A stretch of DNA of 64,000 nt from Clostridia bacterium. Its GTDB lineage: Bacteria; Bacillota; Clostridia; Lachnospirales; Lachnospiraceae. A program made the translations under genes and the position numbers. Each line of letters starts with the position of its first letter. Position 1 is the stretch's first letter. The notes under the pieces are model-generated. The model worked only from the letters and a program-made list of their open reading frames with translations. It ran no database searches and was not told the DNA's origin. Positions 8,624 to 16,839 of the stretch are shown in pieces. The stretch is taken from assembly GCA_910575625.1 (NCBI GenBank), contig CAJTFD010000011.1, positions 62,001 to 126,000 on the forward strand. Reading direction: 5' to 3'.

Positions 8624-9907
8624 ATGAAGAAGATAAAGATTGATCACCTGTCAACGCTTTTTGTGGGGATCGACATCGGTTCCCGCACCAACGTCATCTC
8701 TGCCCTCAACTTTGACCAGGACTTCCTGATCAGGATGATCCCCGTGGCCAATGCCCAGGGCGGCGCAGAGCAGATGGAGGAGATGATCGCCCAGGTGCTC
8801 TCACAGCACCATGAGTTCCGGGCTGTCATCATCGGGTTGGAATCCACTGGTTTTTACGGCGTACATATCGCCAACTACCTGTCCACCTCCGAAAAGCTGG
8901 CACCTTTTTCTACAAAGGTCTACTGCCTCAACCCCAATGAGGTAAAGCAGTATAAGAAGTCTTTCAACTCCCTTGACAAGAATGACGGCATTGATCCCTT
9001 TGTCATCGCTGATCTTGCAAGGGTAGGGCGCATCCATACCGAGCCCTGGCGGGGCGCACAGTACCTTGCCCTTCAGCGGCTTACACGGCACAGGCTCCAT
9101 ATCACGGAATGCATCGCCCGGGAGAAGACTTACATGCTGAACAACATCTTCCTTAAGTCCAGCGAATTTGCCATGCTCAATAAAGGCGAGCATCCTTTCT
9201 CTGACAAGTATGGCGCCACGGCCGAAGCAGTCCTGACGGACTACCTTTCCACAGAAGACATTGTGGGCGCATCCGTAGATGAACTGGTTGCTCTTATCAG
9301 CTCCAAAAGCCGTGGGCGGATCGCAGACCCGGAACAGACCACTTATCTGCTCCAGAAGGCCGCACAGGACTCCTACCGGCTGGACCAGTGCCTTTACGAG
9401 CCACTGACCGTTTCGATCGGCTGTTCCTTCAACTGTATCAGCGCCTTTGAAAAAGAACTTAAGGCCATAAACGCCGCGATCCAGAGAGCCGTAAAGGGCC
9501 TCAACCCCACGGAATACCAGATACTGGCCTCCGTCCCCGGCATCGGCCCGGTCTACGCCAGCGGCATACTTGCTGAACTTGGCACCATTAAGTGCTTCAA
9601 GAGCAATGATGCCCTTGCCAAATACTGCGGCATTGTCTGGAAGGAGAACCAGTCCGGCGAATTCGAGGCGGAAGATACGCCCATGAACAAAGCCGGCAAC
9701 CGTTACCTGCGGTATTACATGATCGAAGCTGCCGGGAGCGTGATACAGTACTGCCCGGAGTACAAAGCCTTTTATGACAAGAAATTTGCTGAGGTGAAAA
9801 CCCATCAACACAAACGAGCACTCGCGTTGACTTCCCGTAAACTGATACGTATGCTTTTTGGACTGCTGGCCAATGGCAAACTCTACTCTGTGGAAAAGAG
9901 TAGGTGA
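8624..9907 (+). CDS. IS110 family transposase (DEDD recombinase)
   Basis: A 427-residue transposase, full length for the family. The N-terminal RuvC-like DEDD domain shows FVGIDIGSRTNV (first Asp), ESTGFYG (Glu) and LDKNDGIDPFVIADLAR (paired Asp). A central coiled region follows. The C-terminal Transposase_20 domain has the helix-hairpin-helix SVPGIGPVYASGILAELG and NKAGNRYLRYYMIEAAGS, which holds the region of the second catalytic serine. AAGGTGGTG lies 7-8 bases before ATG. The frame is intact, so the element may be active. It acts with its own structured RNA. Confidence 0.95.
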   Translation: MKKIKIDHLSTLFVGIDIGSRTNVISALNFDQDFLIRMIPVANAQGGAEQMEEMIAQVLSQHHEFRAVIIGLESTGFYGVHIANYLSTSEKLAPFSTKVYCLNPNEVKQYKKSFNSLDKNDGIDPFVIADLARVGRIHTEPWRGAQYLALQRLTRHRLHITECIAREKTYMLNNIFLKSSEFAMLNKGEHPFSDKYGATAEAVLTDYLSTEDIVGASVDELVALISSKSRGRIADPEQTTYLLQKAAQDSYRLDQCLYEPLTVSIGCSFNCISAFEKELKAINAAIQRAVKGLNPTEYQILASVPGIGPVYASGILAELGTIKCFKSNDALAKYCGIVWKENQSGEFEAEDTPMNKAGNRYLRYYMIEAAGSVIQYCPEYKAFYDKKFAEVKTHQHKRALALTSRKLIRMLFGLLANGKLYSVEKSR

Positions 9908-9953
9908 TCCATAACGCTTATCAAACTTACGTTCTTTTTGGGCGGTAAGTCTA

Positions 9954-10327
9954 TTAAAGTTACCCTTTTTCCAGAAAATCTTTTTTATTTTCCTCTTGAC
10001 ATTTCACCAAATTGCTTATCTTAAATTATAAACTTCTACTCGTCTATAATATAATATACTTTTCCAAAATATACAAGAACTTATCTACACAACAAACGCA
10101 CAAAAAATAATTTATTAATAATAACTTCTAAATTTTTTTATTTTCTCAAAATAATTATCTATCATAAAAAGATATCATAAGAATTGTCCAAAAAGAAATT
10201 CCAATTTCAAAAGAATCCACAATATTATCCATTCATGCGTTTACCGACGAACTGCCCCGATATAAATGGGGAAAATAAGTCTAACCTACCGTTCGTATGT
10301 TTATTCTGGGGTATTATGCGAAACTAC
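9954..10327. other. AT-rich intergenic stretch, no gene seen
   Basis: Very AT-rich sequence between the IS110 element and the toxin-antitoxin locus. Short open frames here (for example one starting with TTG near 10184) lack a ribosome-binding site and resemble nothing I know. I see no convincing feature. Confidence 0.5.
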
Positions 10328-10356
10328 TTGCAGATCATCGCCAGATATGATATACT
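10328..10356 (+). promoter_or_regulatory. Promoter of the antitoxin RNA
   Basis: TTGCAG, a 17-base spacer and TATACT form a near-consensus sigma-A promoter pointing right. The predicted transcript starts near 10363, and there is no good reading frame downstream, as expected for a regulatory RNA. Confidence 0.65.
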
Positions 10357-10362
10357 CAGAAC

Positions 10363-10455
10363 ATAAAAAGAGCAACCGCCCACAAAGTGGTTGACCGAAT
10401 GGAAAGTAGAAAAACCCACCCCATCACTCGCCAAAGTTTCAAGGGTGGTTTTTCT
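10363..10455 (+). ncRNA. Candidate type I antitoxin RNA
   Basis: A short transcript from the promoter at 10328-10356 would contain a CAACC/GGTTG hairpin (about 10374-10394) and end at the hairpin 10408-10455. It converges on the toxin mRNA from 10636 and would share its 3' end, the arrangement of TxpA/RatA-type and clostridial type I modules. The role is inferred from arrangement. Confidence 0.55.
10408..10455. terminator. Shared bidirectional terminator of the toxin-antitoxin pair
   Basis: AGAAAAACC(C)ACCC pairs with GGGTGGTTTTTCT with a one-base bulge. The stem has A-rich and T-rich outer arms, so it can stop transcription in both directions: the + antitoxin RNA and the - toxin mRNA. Confidence 0.6.
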
Positions 10456-10469
10456 ATGCCTTTATGACA

Positions 10470-10574
10470 TTAATGACAGATCAAAAATATGAATGTCAGC
10501 AATGCCAGGATGAACATTCCAAAAGCCATAAGGTCTTTGAAATCAAAAAACTTATCGTCTTTTTTCTTTTTCAT
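10470..10574 (-). CDS. Putative holin-like membrane toxin, type I TA (34 aa)
   Basis: A 34-residue peptide: a charged N-terminus MKKKKDDKFFDFKD, then one hydrophobic helix LMAFGMFILALLTFIFLICH. Small basic-plus-one-helix peptides of this kind are the putative holin-like toxins common in Firmicutes; overproduction damages the membrane. The start at 10574 has GGGGGTG about 7 bases upstream; an alternative ATG at 10580 would sit too close to it. The promoter is at 10643-10671, and the converging antitoxin RNA overlaps the 3' end of its mRNA. Confidence 0.7.
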   Translation of the reverse strand: MKKKKDDKFFDFKDLMAFGMFILALLTFIFLICH

Positions 10575-10642
10575 CAGCATCACCCCCATTCCTATGTAGA
10601 ATGAAGGCCAGCCACCCTGCAACACGATTGCTCCGTATCCAG

Positions 10643-10671
10643 ATCATATCACATCTTCCATGATCCGACAA
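10643..10671 (-). promoter_or_regulatory. Promoter of the holin-like toxin
   Basis: Read on the minus strand: TTGTCG, 17 bases, TATGAT. The predicted start near 10636 leaves a leader of about 60 bases before the toxin start codon, long enough for translational control. Confidence 0.6.
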
Positions 10672-10897
10672 TACCAATTTAAGAAAAATCCACGGTAAAC
10701 GCAATCTTTATGAAAATTCTAAACATCACATTTTGATGCAATATTGTGAAATCATTTTTTCTAAGAATCCGACTATTCAGCATGTGGTTGGTATTGTATC
10801 TTTATTTCAGATTTTATATATTTTCAACAAATATTCCAATCTATACTTAATTGAAGATAGAGACATGCATTTACCCTGGAAAAACTGCCACGGCCTC

Positions 10898-10926
10898 TTT
10901 ACAAAGCCAAAAGAATGTGCTAGAAT
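10898..10926 (+). promoter_or_regulatory. Promoter of rpsF-ssb-rpsR
   Basis: TTTACA, 17 bases, TAGAAT. The predicted start near 10933 gives a leader of ~100 bases with a CAGGC...GCCTG hairpin at about 10950-10968. In Firmicutes such leaders can bind the S6:S18 complex; I could not confirm the specific bulged CCG motif here. Confidence 0.6.
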
Positions 10927-11033
10927 AATACACTGTGAATACTCGTTTTGCAGGCAAGCCATAAGCCTGGCAGAGCGAAATCCTTGTTCCTTAATATAGG
11001 ATAAGGGGCCAATAGACCATAAGGAGGAAATAC

Positions 11034-11405
11034 ATGAACAAGTATGAATTAGCATTGGTACTCAATGCCAAGGTGGAGGATGAAGTGCGCCTGGCTGCTT
11101 TGGAGAAGGCAAAGGGCTACATCACCCGGTATGACGGCGTGATCACAGATGTGGAAGAATGGGGCAAGAAGAGACTTGCCTATGAGATCCAGAAGATGCA
11201 CGAGGGCTACTACTACTTCATCCATTTTGAAGCAGGTCCGACCTGCCCTGTTGAACTGGAAAGCCATATGCACATCATGGACAACGTGCTCAGATATCTG
11301 ATCGTCAACACAACAGACGAACCTGTCATAGAGAAACCGGAAGCCGGACAGGATGAGGAAGCCACTGCTGAGGAGCCGGCAGAAGAAAAAGCGCCAGTAG
11401 AATAA
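11034..11405 (+). CDS. rpsF: 30S ribosomal protein S6
   Basis: 123 residues. MNKYELALVLNAKVEDE and the KKRLAYEIQKMHEGYYYFIHF core are the S6 signature, and it ends with the usual acidic Glu/Ala-rich tail. S6 binds the central domain of 16S rRNA as a pair with S18, which is encoded two genes downstream. AAGGAGG lies 7 bases before ATG. First gene of the operon from the promoter at 10898. Confidence 0.97.
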   Translation: MNKYELALVLNAKVEDEVRLAALEKAKGYITRYDGVITDVEEWGKKRLAYEIQKMHEGYYYFIHFEAGPTCPVELESHMHIMDNVLRYLIVNTTDEPVIEKPEAGQDEEATAEEPAEEKAPVE

Positions 11406-11431
11406 TATTCATTTAAAAAAGAGGTAAATAC

Positions 11432-11890
11432 ATGAATAAAGTTATACTCATGGGGCGTTTGACCAGAGATCCGGAAGTCAGGTATTCCGCAGGGGAAAAT
11501 GCACTGGCGATCGCCAGATACACCCTGGCTGTGGACCGGCGTTTTAAGAGAGACGGCGAGGCTACGGCAGATTTTATCAACTGTGTGTCCTTCGGACGTA
11601 CAGCGGAATTTGCAGAAAAATATTTCTATAAAGGAATCCGCATCACCATCTGCGGACGGATCCAGACCGGGAGTTATACCAACCGGGACGGACAGAAGGT
11701 CTACACGACGGAAGTCGTGGTGGAAGAACAGGAATTTTCAGAGAGCAAGGCAGCCAGCCAGGGATACGCGGCAGCGAATACAGTACCGCAGCCGATGCAG
11801 CCGGCGGACATGCCCACACCGAGTGCGGCATCTGCGGACGGTTTCATGAACATCCCGGACGGGATCGACGACGAGCTGCCATTTAGTTAA
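11432..11890 (+). CDS. ssb: Single-stranded DNA-binding protein
   Basis: 152 residues with an OB fold ([46 protein letters not shown]), a Gln/Pro/Ala-rich linker and the acidic tip DDELPF-S that docks repair and replication partners. It lies between rpsF and rpsR as in most Firmicutes, which couples SSB supply to ribosome synthesis. Confidence 0.97.
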   Translation: MNKVILMGRLTRDPEVRYSAGENALAIARYTLAVDRRFKRDGEATADFINCVSFGRTAEFAEKYFYKGIRITICGRIQTGSYTNRDGQKVYTTEVVVEEQEFSESKAASQGYAAANTVPQPMQPADMPTPSAASADGFMNIPDGIDDELPFS

Positions 11891-11903
11891 AGGAGGTAGA
11901 GCA

Positions 11904-12167
11904 ATGGCTTACGATAGAGGAAACAGATCAGATTCCCCATATAAGAAGAGGGGCGGCCGCAGGAGAAGAAAAGTCTGTGTATTTTGCGGCAGAGAAAACA
12001 ACGGGATCAGCTACAAGGATGCAAACAAGTTAAAGAGATATGTCTCCGAGAGGGGCAAGATCCTTCCCAGGAGGATCACTGGAAACTGTGCAAAACACCA
12101 GAGAGCTTTGACTGTAGCGATCAAGCGTGCCCGCCATATGGCGATCATGCCGTATATCCAGGATTAA
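11904..12167 (+). CDS. rpsR: 30S ribosomal protein S18
   Basis: 87 residues with a basic N-terminus ([15 protein letters not shown]) and the core [20 protein letters not shown] followed by [12 protein letters not shown], typical of S18. CxxC (CVFC) plus the later Cys/His suggests the zinc-ribbon (C+) type. AAAGGAGG lies about 7 bases before the start. Last gene of the operon; a terminator follows 13 bases later. Confidence 0.97.
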   Translation: MAYDRGNRSDSPYKKRGGRRRRKVCVFCGRENNGISYKDANKLKRYVSERGKILPRRITGNCAKHQRALTVAIKRARHMAIMPYIQD

Positions 12168-12180
12168 TTTGATGAAAGAG

Positions 12181-12214
12181 AGCCGTTATCGAGAGAGCGA
12201 TAGCGGCTTTTTCT
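12181..12214 (+). terminator. Intrinsic terminator after rpsR
   Basis: AGCCGTTATCG pairs with CGATAGCGGCT around a 6-base loop, followed by TTTTCTTTT. It ends the rpsF-ssb-rpsR transcript. Confidence 0.85.
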
Positions 12215-12238
12215 TTTCTGTGATGAAAGGAGCCCTAA

Positions 12239-12742
12239 ATGGAAAGCACATACGAAAGCCACGAATTTGACCCGGTCTACGACAAAAACTCCAAGATCTT
12301 GATCCTGGGCACATTTCCCTCGGTGAAATCCCGGGAAATGCAATTCTACTATGGCCATCCCCAAAACCGTTTCTGGAAACTCCTGGCCCGGCTGACCAAC
12401 TGGCCCCAGCCAACGACCATACCGGAAAAAAAAGAGATGCTGCTCAAAAACAACATCGCCATCTGGGATGTGATCCAGAGCTGTGAGATCGCCGGATCCA
12501 GCGACAGCAGCATCAAAAACGTGATCGCCAACGACCTCACACAGGTACTCTCCGACAGTTCCATCACCCGGATCTATGCCAACGGAAAGACCGCAGAAAA
12601 ACTTTACAATAAATATGTAAAACCCCAGACCGGGATAGATGTGATCCCGCTGCCGTCCACAAGCCCGGCCAACGCCGCCTATTCCCTGGACAGACTGGCC
12701 GCAAGCTGGGCAAAGATCTTGGAGGTCCTTGAAAATGAATAG
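12239..12742 (+). CDS. DNA-deoxyinosine glycosylase (UDG superfamily)
   Basis: 167 residues. ILILGTFPSVKSRE with FYYGHPQNRFW is the UDG-superfamily active-site loop in its Mug/hypoxanthine-DNA-glycosylase form, NNIAIWDVIQ is the second conserved block, and PLPSTSPANAA is the minor-groove intercalation loop. Known activity: excision of hypoxanthine (deaminated adenine) from DNA, starting base excision repair. GAAAGGAG lies 6-7 bases before ATG. The stop overlaps the start of the next gene. Confidence 0.85.
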   Translation: MESTYESHEFDPVYDKNSKILILGTFPSVKSREMQFYYGHPQNRFWKLLARLTNWPQPTTIPEKKEMLLKNNIAIWDVIQSCEIAGSSDSSIKNVIANDLTQVLSDSSITRIYANGKTAEKLYNKYVKPQTGIDVIPLPSTSPANAAYSLDRLAASWAKILEVLENE

Positions 12743-13349
12743 GATGACGATCACCTCATGGTGCCACGAGATCATGAAGCTCTATCTGCCGGAACAGGGA
12801 ACCTATGTGGATGCGACCATGGGTAACGGCCACGATACCCTGTTCCTCTGCCAACTGGCTGGGAAACAGGGGCATGTATATGCATTCGACATACAGCAGA
12901 CAGCATTGGAACACACAAAGGCCCTCCTGGAAAAAGAAGGGATACAGGATGGAGCTTCCCTGATCCTGGACAGTCATGTCAATATGGGAAACTATTTAGC
13001 GCCGAAGAGCGTAGACGGCATGCTCTTCAACTGCGGTTATCTGCCCGGTGGGGACCACAGCCTGGCGACCACACCGGAAACCACAATAAAAGCCATCGAA
13101 GTGGGACTGGACCTCCTCAAAGAGGGCGGGATCATGGGGATCTGCCTTTACAGTGGGGGTGACACCGGTTTCGAAGAAAAAAAGAGAGTCCTTGCCTATC
13201 TGCAAAAACTAGATCCGCGTTTATCCACAGTGATCGTCCAGGAATACCACAATCGGGGAAATCATCCGCCTACACCGGTCTTTATCCTCAAAGATCAGCC
13301 GCATCAAAACGCAAAGGAGATCCCTGGATCCGTTCCAGCATATGGATGA
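12735..13349 (+). CDS. mnmM: tRNA mnm5s2U methyltransferase-like (MnmM/YtqB)
   Basis: 204 residues, class I SAM methyltransferase. YVDATMGNGHDTLFLCQLAG is motif I, VYAFDIQ motif II, LFNCGYLPGGDHSLATTPET the characteristic MnmM substrate loop, and YHNRGNHPPTPVFIL the C-terminal signature. The YtqB/MnmM family methylates nm5s2U at tRNA position 34. ATG at 12735 has GGAGG 10 bases upstream and overlaps the previous stop by 8 bases. The last ~20 residues overlap, on the other strand, the end of the next gene and may be a tail extended by read-in. Confidence 0.8.
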   Translation: MNRMTITSWCHEIMKLYLPEQGTYVDATMGNGHDTLFLCQLAGKQGHVYAFDIQQTALEHTKALLEKEGIQDGASLILDSHVNMGNYLAPKSVDGMLFNCGYLPGGDHSLATTPETTIKAIEVGLDLLKEGGIMGICLYSGGDTGFEEKKRVLAYLQKLDPRLSTVIVQEYHNRGNHPPTPVFILKDQPHQNAKEIPGSVPAYG

Positions 13350-13993
13350 TGGCATACCATACGGTTTCATAGCGCATATAGTCCAGCATATTTTTATCCG
13401 TGAAGATCTGCAGGCTGGCCGGAAATCCATCGTCCGGCCAACTGACCTTCCCGTCCGTCCGGCTCCGGTTTAGGAGCTGCATATAGATATACGACGGGTC
13501 ATGGACGAGTCGGAACTTTCGGATCATATTTCAAGAAATCCTTCTCAACCCGGCGTTTCGCAATCTCATAATTCGACATCCGCCCACAGACGCAGTAATA
13601 GCATGTGGTAGCCTCCCCATTTTCCTTGACCGGACATTCATACACCGTCTGTCCATCCACCTCCGAGACCTTGATCCCCACACTCTCGATCGGATGCATG
13701 GGCCGCTCGACTATGAAAGCGAGATAGAGACAAGAGATGATCACCCATTTATGCCCCTGTGGCTTATCACTCAGATTTTCCTTGAGAAATCTTTCCAAGA
13801 TCTTATACAGCCCGGATACAAGATCCTCCTGTAATCCCCCATCCTCCTCGATATCCGCATCGCGCAGTTCAGACAATACACGCCGGTTAAATCCACTGAT
13901 CGAAAGCTCTTCATCATGTGCGATGGCTTCCCATTCATTTGCCGTGATCGATCCCTGCAATCGTTTGAGCAGTCCTTTTTTTGTCAATCCCAT
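13288..13993 (-). pseudogene. DUF2115-like protein split by a +1 frame change
   Basis: The first frame runs from ATG at 13993 (GAGAGGAGG upstream) to TGA at 13499 (164 residues). The second continues in the +1 frame to 13288 (SYIYMQLL to RFDAADL). The C-terminal frame has no ribosome-binding site, so the two belong to one ~235-residue protein. The frame changes at CCA TGA C: skipping the T gives KVPTRPDPSYIYMQ. CPVKENGEATTCYYCVCG with two Cys pairs and ERPMHPIESVGIKV resemble DUF2115/UPF0305 proteins; that family call is tentative and function is unknown. Either a one-base mutation or error, or a programmed +1 shift. Its 3' end overlaps mnmM convergently by 62 bases. Confidence 0.6.
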
Positions 13994-14032
13994 ATAAGCC
14001 TCCTCTCTTCCAATCGTCTCCCGATCATTTTT

Positions 14033-15214
14033 TCAGTTGTTTTTTCCCACAAAACTCCGATCCACCTTGATCACACACTGGAACCGGGGATCCTTCTCCT
14101 CTATCATCTCCAGCACCTTGAGCCTGGCCGCATCCTCCATCTCTTCCCCATACTCATAAGGCACGACCAGATCAAAGAACAGATCGATCTGCTCCTCCTC
14201 CCGCACCATCTGAAAATCATGGAAATCCAATCCCGGATCCACCTGACCGATCACATCCCGGACCATCTGCCGTACTTTCAATACCCACTCGTCGTGGATC
14301 TCCACCGGATCCATATGGATGACCAGATAAATCCCCTTTTCCGCGAAGACCCGCCGCTCGATCTGGTCGATGATCTCATGGGACGCCTCGATATCCACAT
14401 CCTTAGGGACCTCCGCATGGATGGAAGCCATACTCTGGTTGGGTCCATAATTATGCACGATCAGATCATGGACCCCTTCGATCCCATCAAAACTCTCCAC
14501 AAACTCCGTGATGTCATGGTAAAGCTCCGGGTCGATCGGCTCTCCAATCAGCGGCTCCAGCGTTTCCCGCGCGATCCCGATCCCGGCCCATATGACCAGC
14601 AGTGAGACGATCACTCCCGCATAGGCATCGATGTTCCATCCCAATATCCGGTACACCAATATGGCCGCGATGGTCACAGACGTGGTCGCCACATCACCCA
14701 TAGAATCCGCGGCCGTGGCCAGCATGACTTTTGAATCGATCCTCCTGCCCAGCTTTCGGTTAAAAACAGCCATCCAGACCTTGACTGTCACAGACAGGGC
14801 CAGGATTAAAAACGGGACCCATTCAAAGGAGATGCTCTCCGGGTGGAGGATCTTCCCGAAACTGGATTTAAAAAAGGTAAACCCCACCTGGATGACTAAA
14901 AACGCCACGATAAAAGCCGCGATATACTCCATCCGCCCATGGCCAAACGGATGGCCCTCATCCGCCGGACGGCTCGCCATCTTGACCCCCACGAAACTGA
15001 TCACCGAGGACGCGGCATCCGATAGATTGTTAAACGCATCCGCCGTGACCGCGATACTGTGCATCCCAAGTCCGATCAGCAATTTTACCAAAAAAAGCAG
15101 TACATTACAGAAGATCCCCACACAGCTAGAGAGGATCCCATATTGAGTCCGCACCACAGTCTGCTGCACGTTCTCATAGTCTTTCACAAATCTCTTTACC
15201 AAAAAATCTGTCAC
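14033..15214 (-). CDS. Cation diffusion facilitator (CDF) metal exporter
   Basis: 393 residues: six transmembrane helices in the first ~215, then a cytoplasmic ferredoxin-like domain (VHDLIVHNYGPNQSMASIHAEV) with an extra C-terminal segment. The transport site reads D59-AFN-N63 in helix 2 and DSMGD in helix 5. Zn-type members have HxxxD in these places; a D/N-D/D set is nearer the Mn-type, so manganese is the favoured but unproven substrate. GHPFGHGRMEY is the conserved helix 2-3 loop. The upstream boundary lies next to the decayed integrative element. Confidence 0.85.
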   Translation of the reverse strand: MTDFLVKRFVKDYENVQQTVVRTQYGILSSCVGIFCNVLLFLVKLLIGLGMHSIAVTADAFNNLSDAASSVISFVGVKMASRPADEGHPFGHGRMEYIAAFIVAFLVIQVGFTFFKSSFGKILHPESISFEWVPFLILALSVTVKVWMAVFNRKLGRRIDSKVMLATAADSMGDVATTSVTIAAILVYRILGWNIDAYAGVIVSLLVIWAGIGIARETLEPLIGEPIDPELYHDITEFVESFDGIEGVHDLIVHNYGPNQSMASIHAEVPKDVDIEASHEIIDQIERRVFAEKGIYLVIHMDPVEIHDEWVLKVRQMVRDVIGQVDPGLDFHDFQMVREEEQIDLFFDLVVPYEYGEEMEDAARLKVLEMIEEKDPRFQCVIKVDRSFVGKNN

Positions 15215-15290
15215 AAAATGTTACCTCCGATCAAGGTTTCCCTGTATTGTAACCCTATTATAACATAATATCAAAAGATATCAATAAAAT

Positions 15291-15318
15291 GGGGCTTTCC
15301 CGCTAATGGGATCGCCCC
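15291..15318 (-). terminator. Hairpin after the integrase remnant
   Basis: Read on the minus strand, GGGGC...GCCCC encloses a second CCC/GGG pair and is followed by ATTTTATT. It sits 8 bases after the integrase stop codon and is its terminator. The neighbourhood may also be the left attachment site of the element. Confidence 0.6.
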
Positions 15319-15325
15319 GTTGGTA

Positions 15326-15496
15326 CTATTTTGGCACTATCATCCGCTCTAACTGTTCGGCCACTTCACCATGTCTATCTGGATAGAGATGGCCGTAGGT
15401 CCTGTTGACCATCTGCACGGTGTCCCCGATGCGTTCCGCGATCAGGTGCGGGGAGAAGCCCATGTCGATCAATAAGCTAACGTGGCTATGTCTAAG
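15326..15496 (-). pseudogene. Tyrosine integrase, C-terminal fragment
   Basis: Fifty-six residues reading LRHSHVSLLIDMGFSPHLIA then ERIGDTVQMVNRTYGHLYPD and ending IVPK. LRHSH is the conserved R-H box and TYGHLYPD contains the tyrosine nucleophile region, so this is the C-terminal catalytic part. Two stop codons lie just upstream in frame, so it is not expressed alone. The complementary N-terminal part is at 18156-19111 on the same strand; together they make about one integrase. The first ~11 codons here use different, AT-richer codons from the matching LRHS codons of the other half. Confidence 0.8.
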
Positions 15497-15628
15497 TAAT
15501 GAAACTTGCTTTTAGATTTATATTGTACTATTTCTTTGGTTTTTGAAATAAACCCAATAAATTGTATTTCATTTATTTCAATATTAGTGATATACTGAAA
15601 ATAGATTTTTGCTATTGAGGTATATGAG

Positions 15629-16747
15629 ATGATTCCTTATACTGGAGATTACATTGAGCATATTGATGACAGCATAAATAATTTTAAATATTACACATTT
15701 ACCCCGCGTCCTCTGATGCATGGTGATATGTACAAAATGGATGATGAACTATCCGCCTTGCTAATTGAAGCTCACCGGAATGTTGGATTTTTGGAGGGGC
15801 TTCTTAAATATGCTCCTAATAAAAATGTTTTCAGCGAATGAATGCTATTAAAAGAATGCACATATTCCCTGATGGTAGACTATGATGGTCTTTCTTTCCA
15901 AGAGGTACTTGTCAGCCGTGGAGGCGACAAAGGAGATATTGCACGAATCACTAAACTTGAACTAACTTATAAAGCAGCGATGGATAAGATTATTTCAACT
16001 CCGGATTTAAGTGAACTTTGCGGGATTGCATTATACGGTGATGTAGTTAATAAGCCAGTTGATATTAGGGACAAGCAGACTTTTTTATTGGGTGTCAGGA
16101 CGAATCTCAAATCTTACAACCCTACAGCCCCTGACGCAGTTTTGCCAGCGCTAGCAGATATTTCTGCCTATTTATATAATGACAAAGACACTGATCCATT
16201 GATAAAGGCAGCTTTAGTTCATTATCAATTTGAAATGATACATCCATTCGAACAATATAATGGTATCGTTGGGCGAATAATAGTTCAAATGGCACTTCGT
16301 GATATCGCAAACGGGCCATTACCGTTGATATGCTTATCTGAATACTTATACCATAATAAGAATGAGTATTTTGACTTGTTACAAACAACGCAATACAGTG
16401 GTGGTTATATCCGTTGGATTAAGTTCTTTGTAGACGCTGTAGGCAAAGCTGCAAAAAGATCAGCTCAGTTGCTGATACAATATGAAGCTATTGTGGTCAA
16501 AGATAAAAATCATTTAAAAGATATACGATTGCTGCCTAAGAGCGTTTGGATCGTATATGATTATCTTAAGCTCTTTCCTGTGACTAGCATTTCCCATGCT
16601 GCAAAGCAGTTGGGAAGTTCGTTCAATTCAATATCAATGGCTGTGCATATATTGAGCGAGAATGGTATCGTCATTCAAAAAAACGATAACGTGAGGAATC
16701 GTATTTGGGAGTATGCTTCTCTTACATCTCTTTTTATACAAGAATAA
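15629..16747 (+). pseudogene. Fic family protein interrupted by an in-frame TGA
   Basis: One continuous frame of about 372 residues broken only by TGA at 15839-15841 (NVFSE-stop-MLLKECTYS). The Fic core is HPFEQYNGIVGR, a variant of HPFxDGNGRxxR that keeps the catalytic His and the NG...GR ends but has QY for DG and lacks the first Arg. The usual inhibitory SxxxE(G/N) helix is not evident. A winged-helix-like segment (SISHAAKQLGSSFNSISMA) closes the protein. Fic proteins usually transfer AMP to target proteins. The downstream part starts with an ATG right after the stop but lacks a good ribosome site. AT-rich, unlike the host genes; lies inside the split integrase. Confidence 0.7.
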
Positions 16748-16839
16748 TGTTCGTTTTCAGGGAATATTTGATAAGATTAAGTTATCGACTGTTTATTCCT
16801 GAACTTTAGTCATCTATTATCTAATATTTGGAGGGCACA

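Larger units (their letters stand above)
8138..9953 (+). mobile_element. IS110-family insertion sequence (ends approximate)
   Basis: One IS110-type transposase gene with a long 5' non-coding region and a short 3' one. IS110 elements have no clear terminal repeats, so the ends are uncertain. An 8-bp inverted pair, TAGACTTA at 8138-8145 and TAAGTCTA at 9946-9953, is offered as an outer bound; the true left end may be nearer 8340. The 5' region also holds two related segments ending in TCCCATCT at 8201-8208 and 8316-8323, each followed by a TTACCAG/TTTACCAG. The element is clearly more GC-rich than its flanks. Confidence 0.6.

Noticed and set aside
8801-9811. Long open frame (336 codons) on the minus strand inside the IS110 transposase
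   Set aside because: It is antisense to a clear transposase, has no ribosome site and resembles no protein; it is a shadow of codon bias.
10733-10999. 88-codon frame before rpsF
   Set aside because: It runs through the rpsF promoter and leader, has no ribosome site and matches nothing known.
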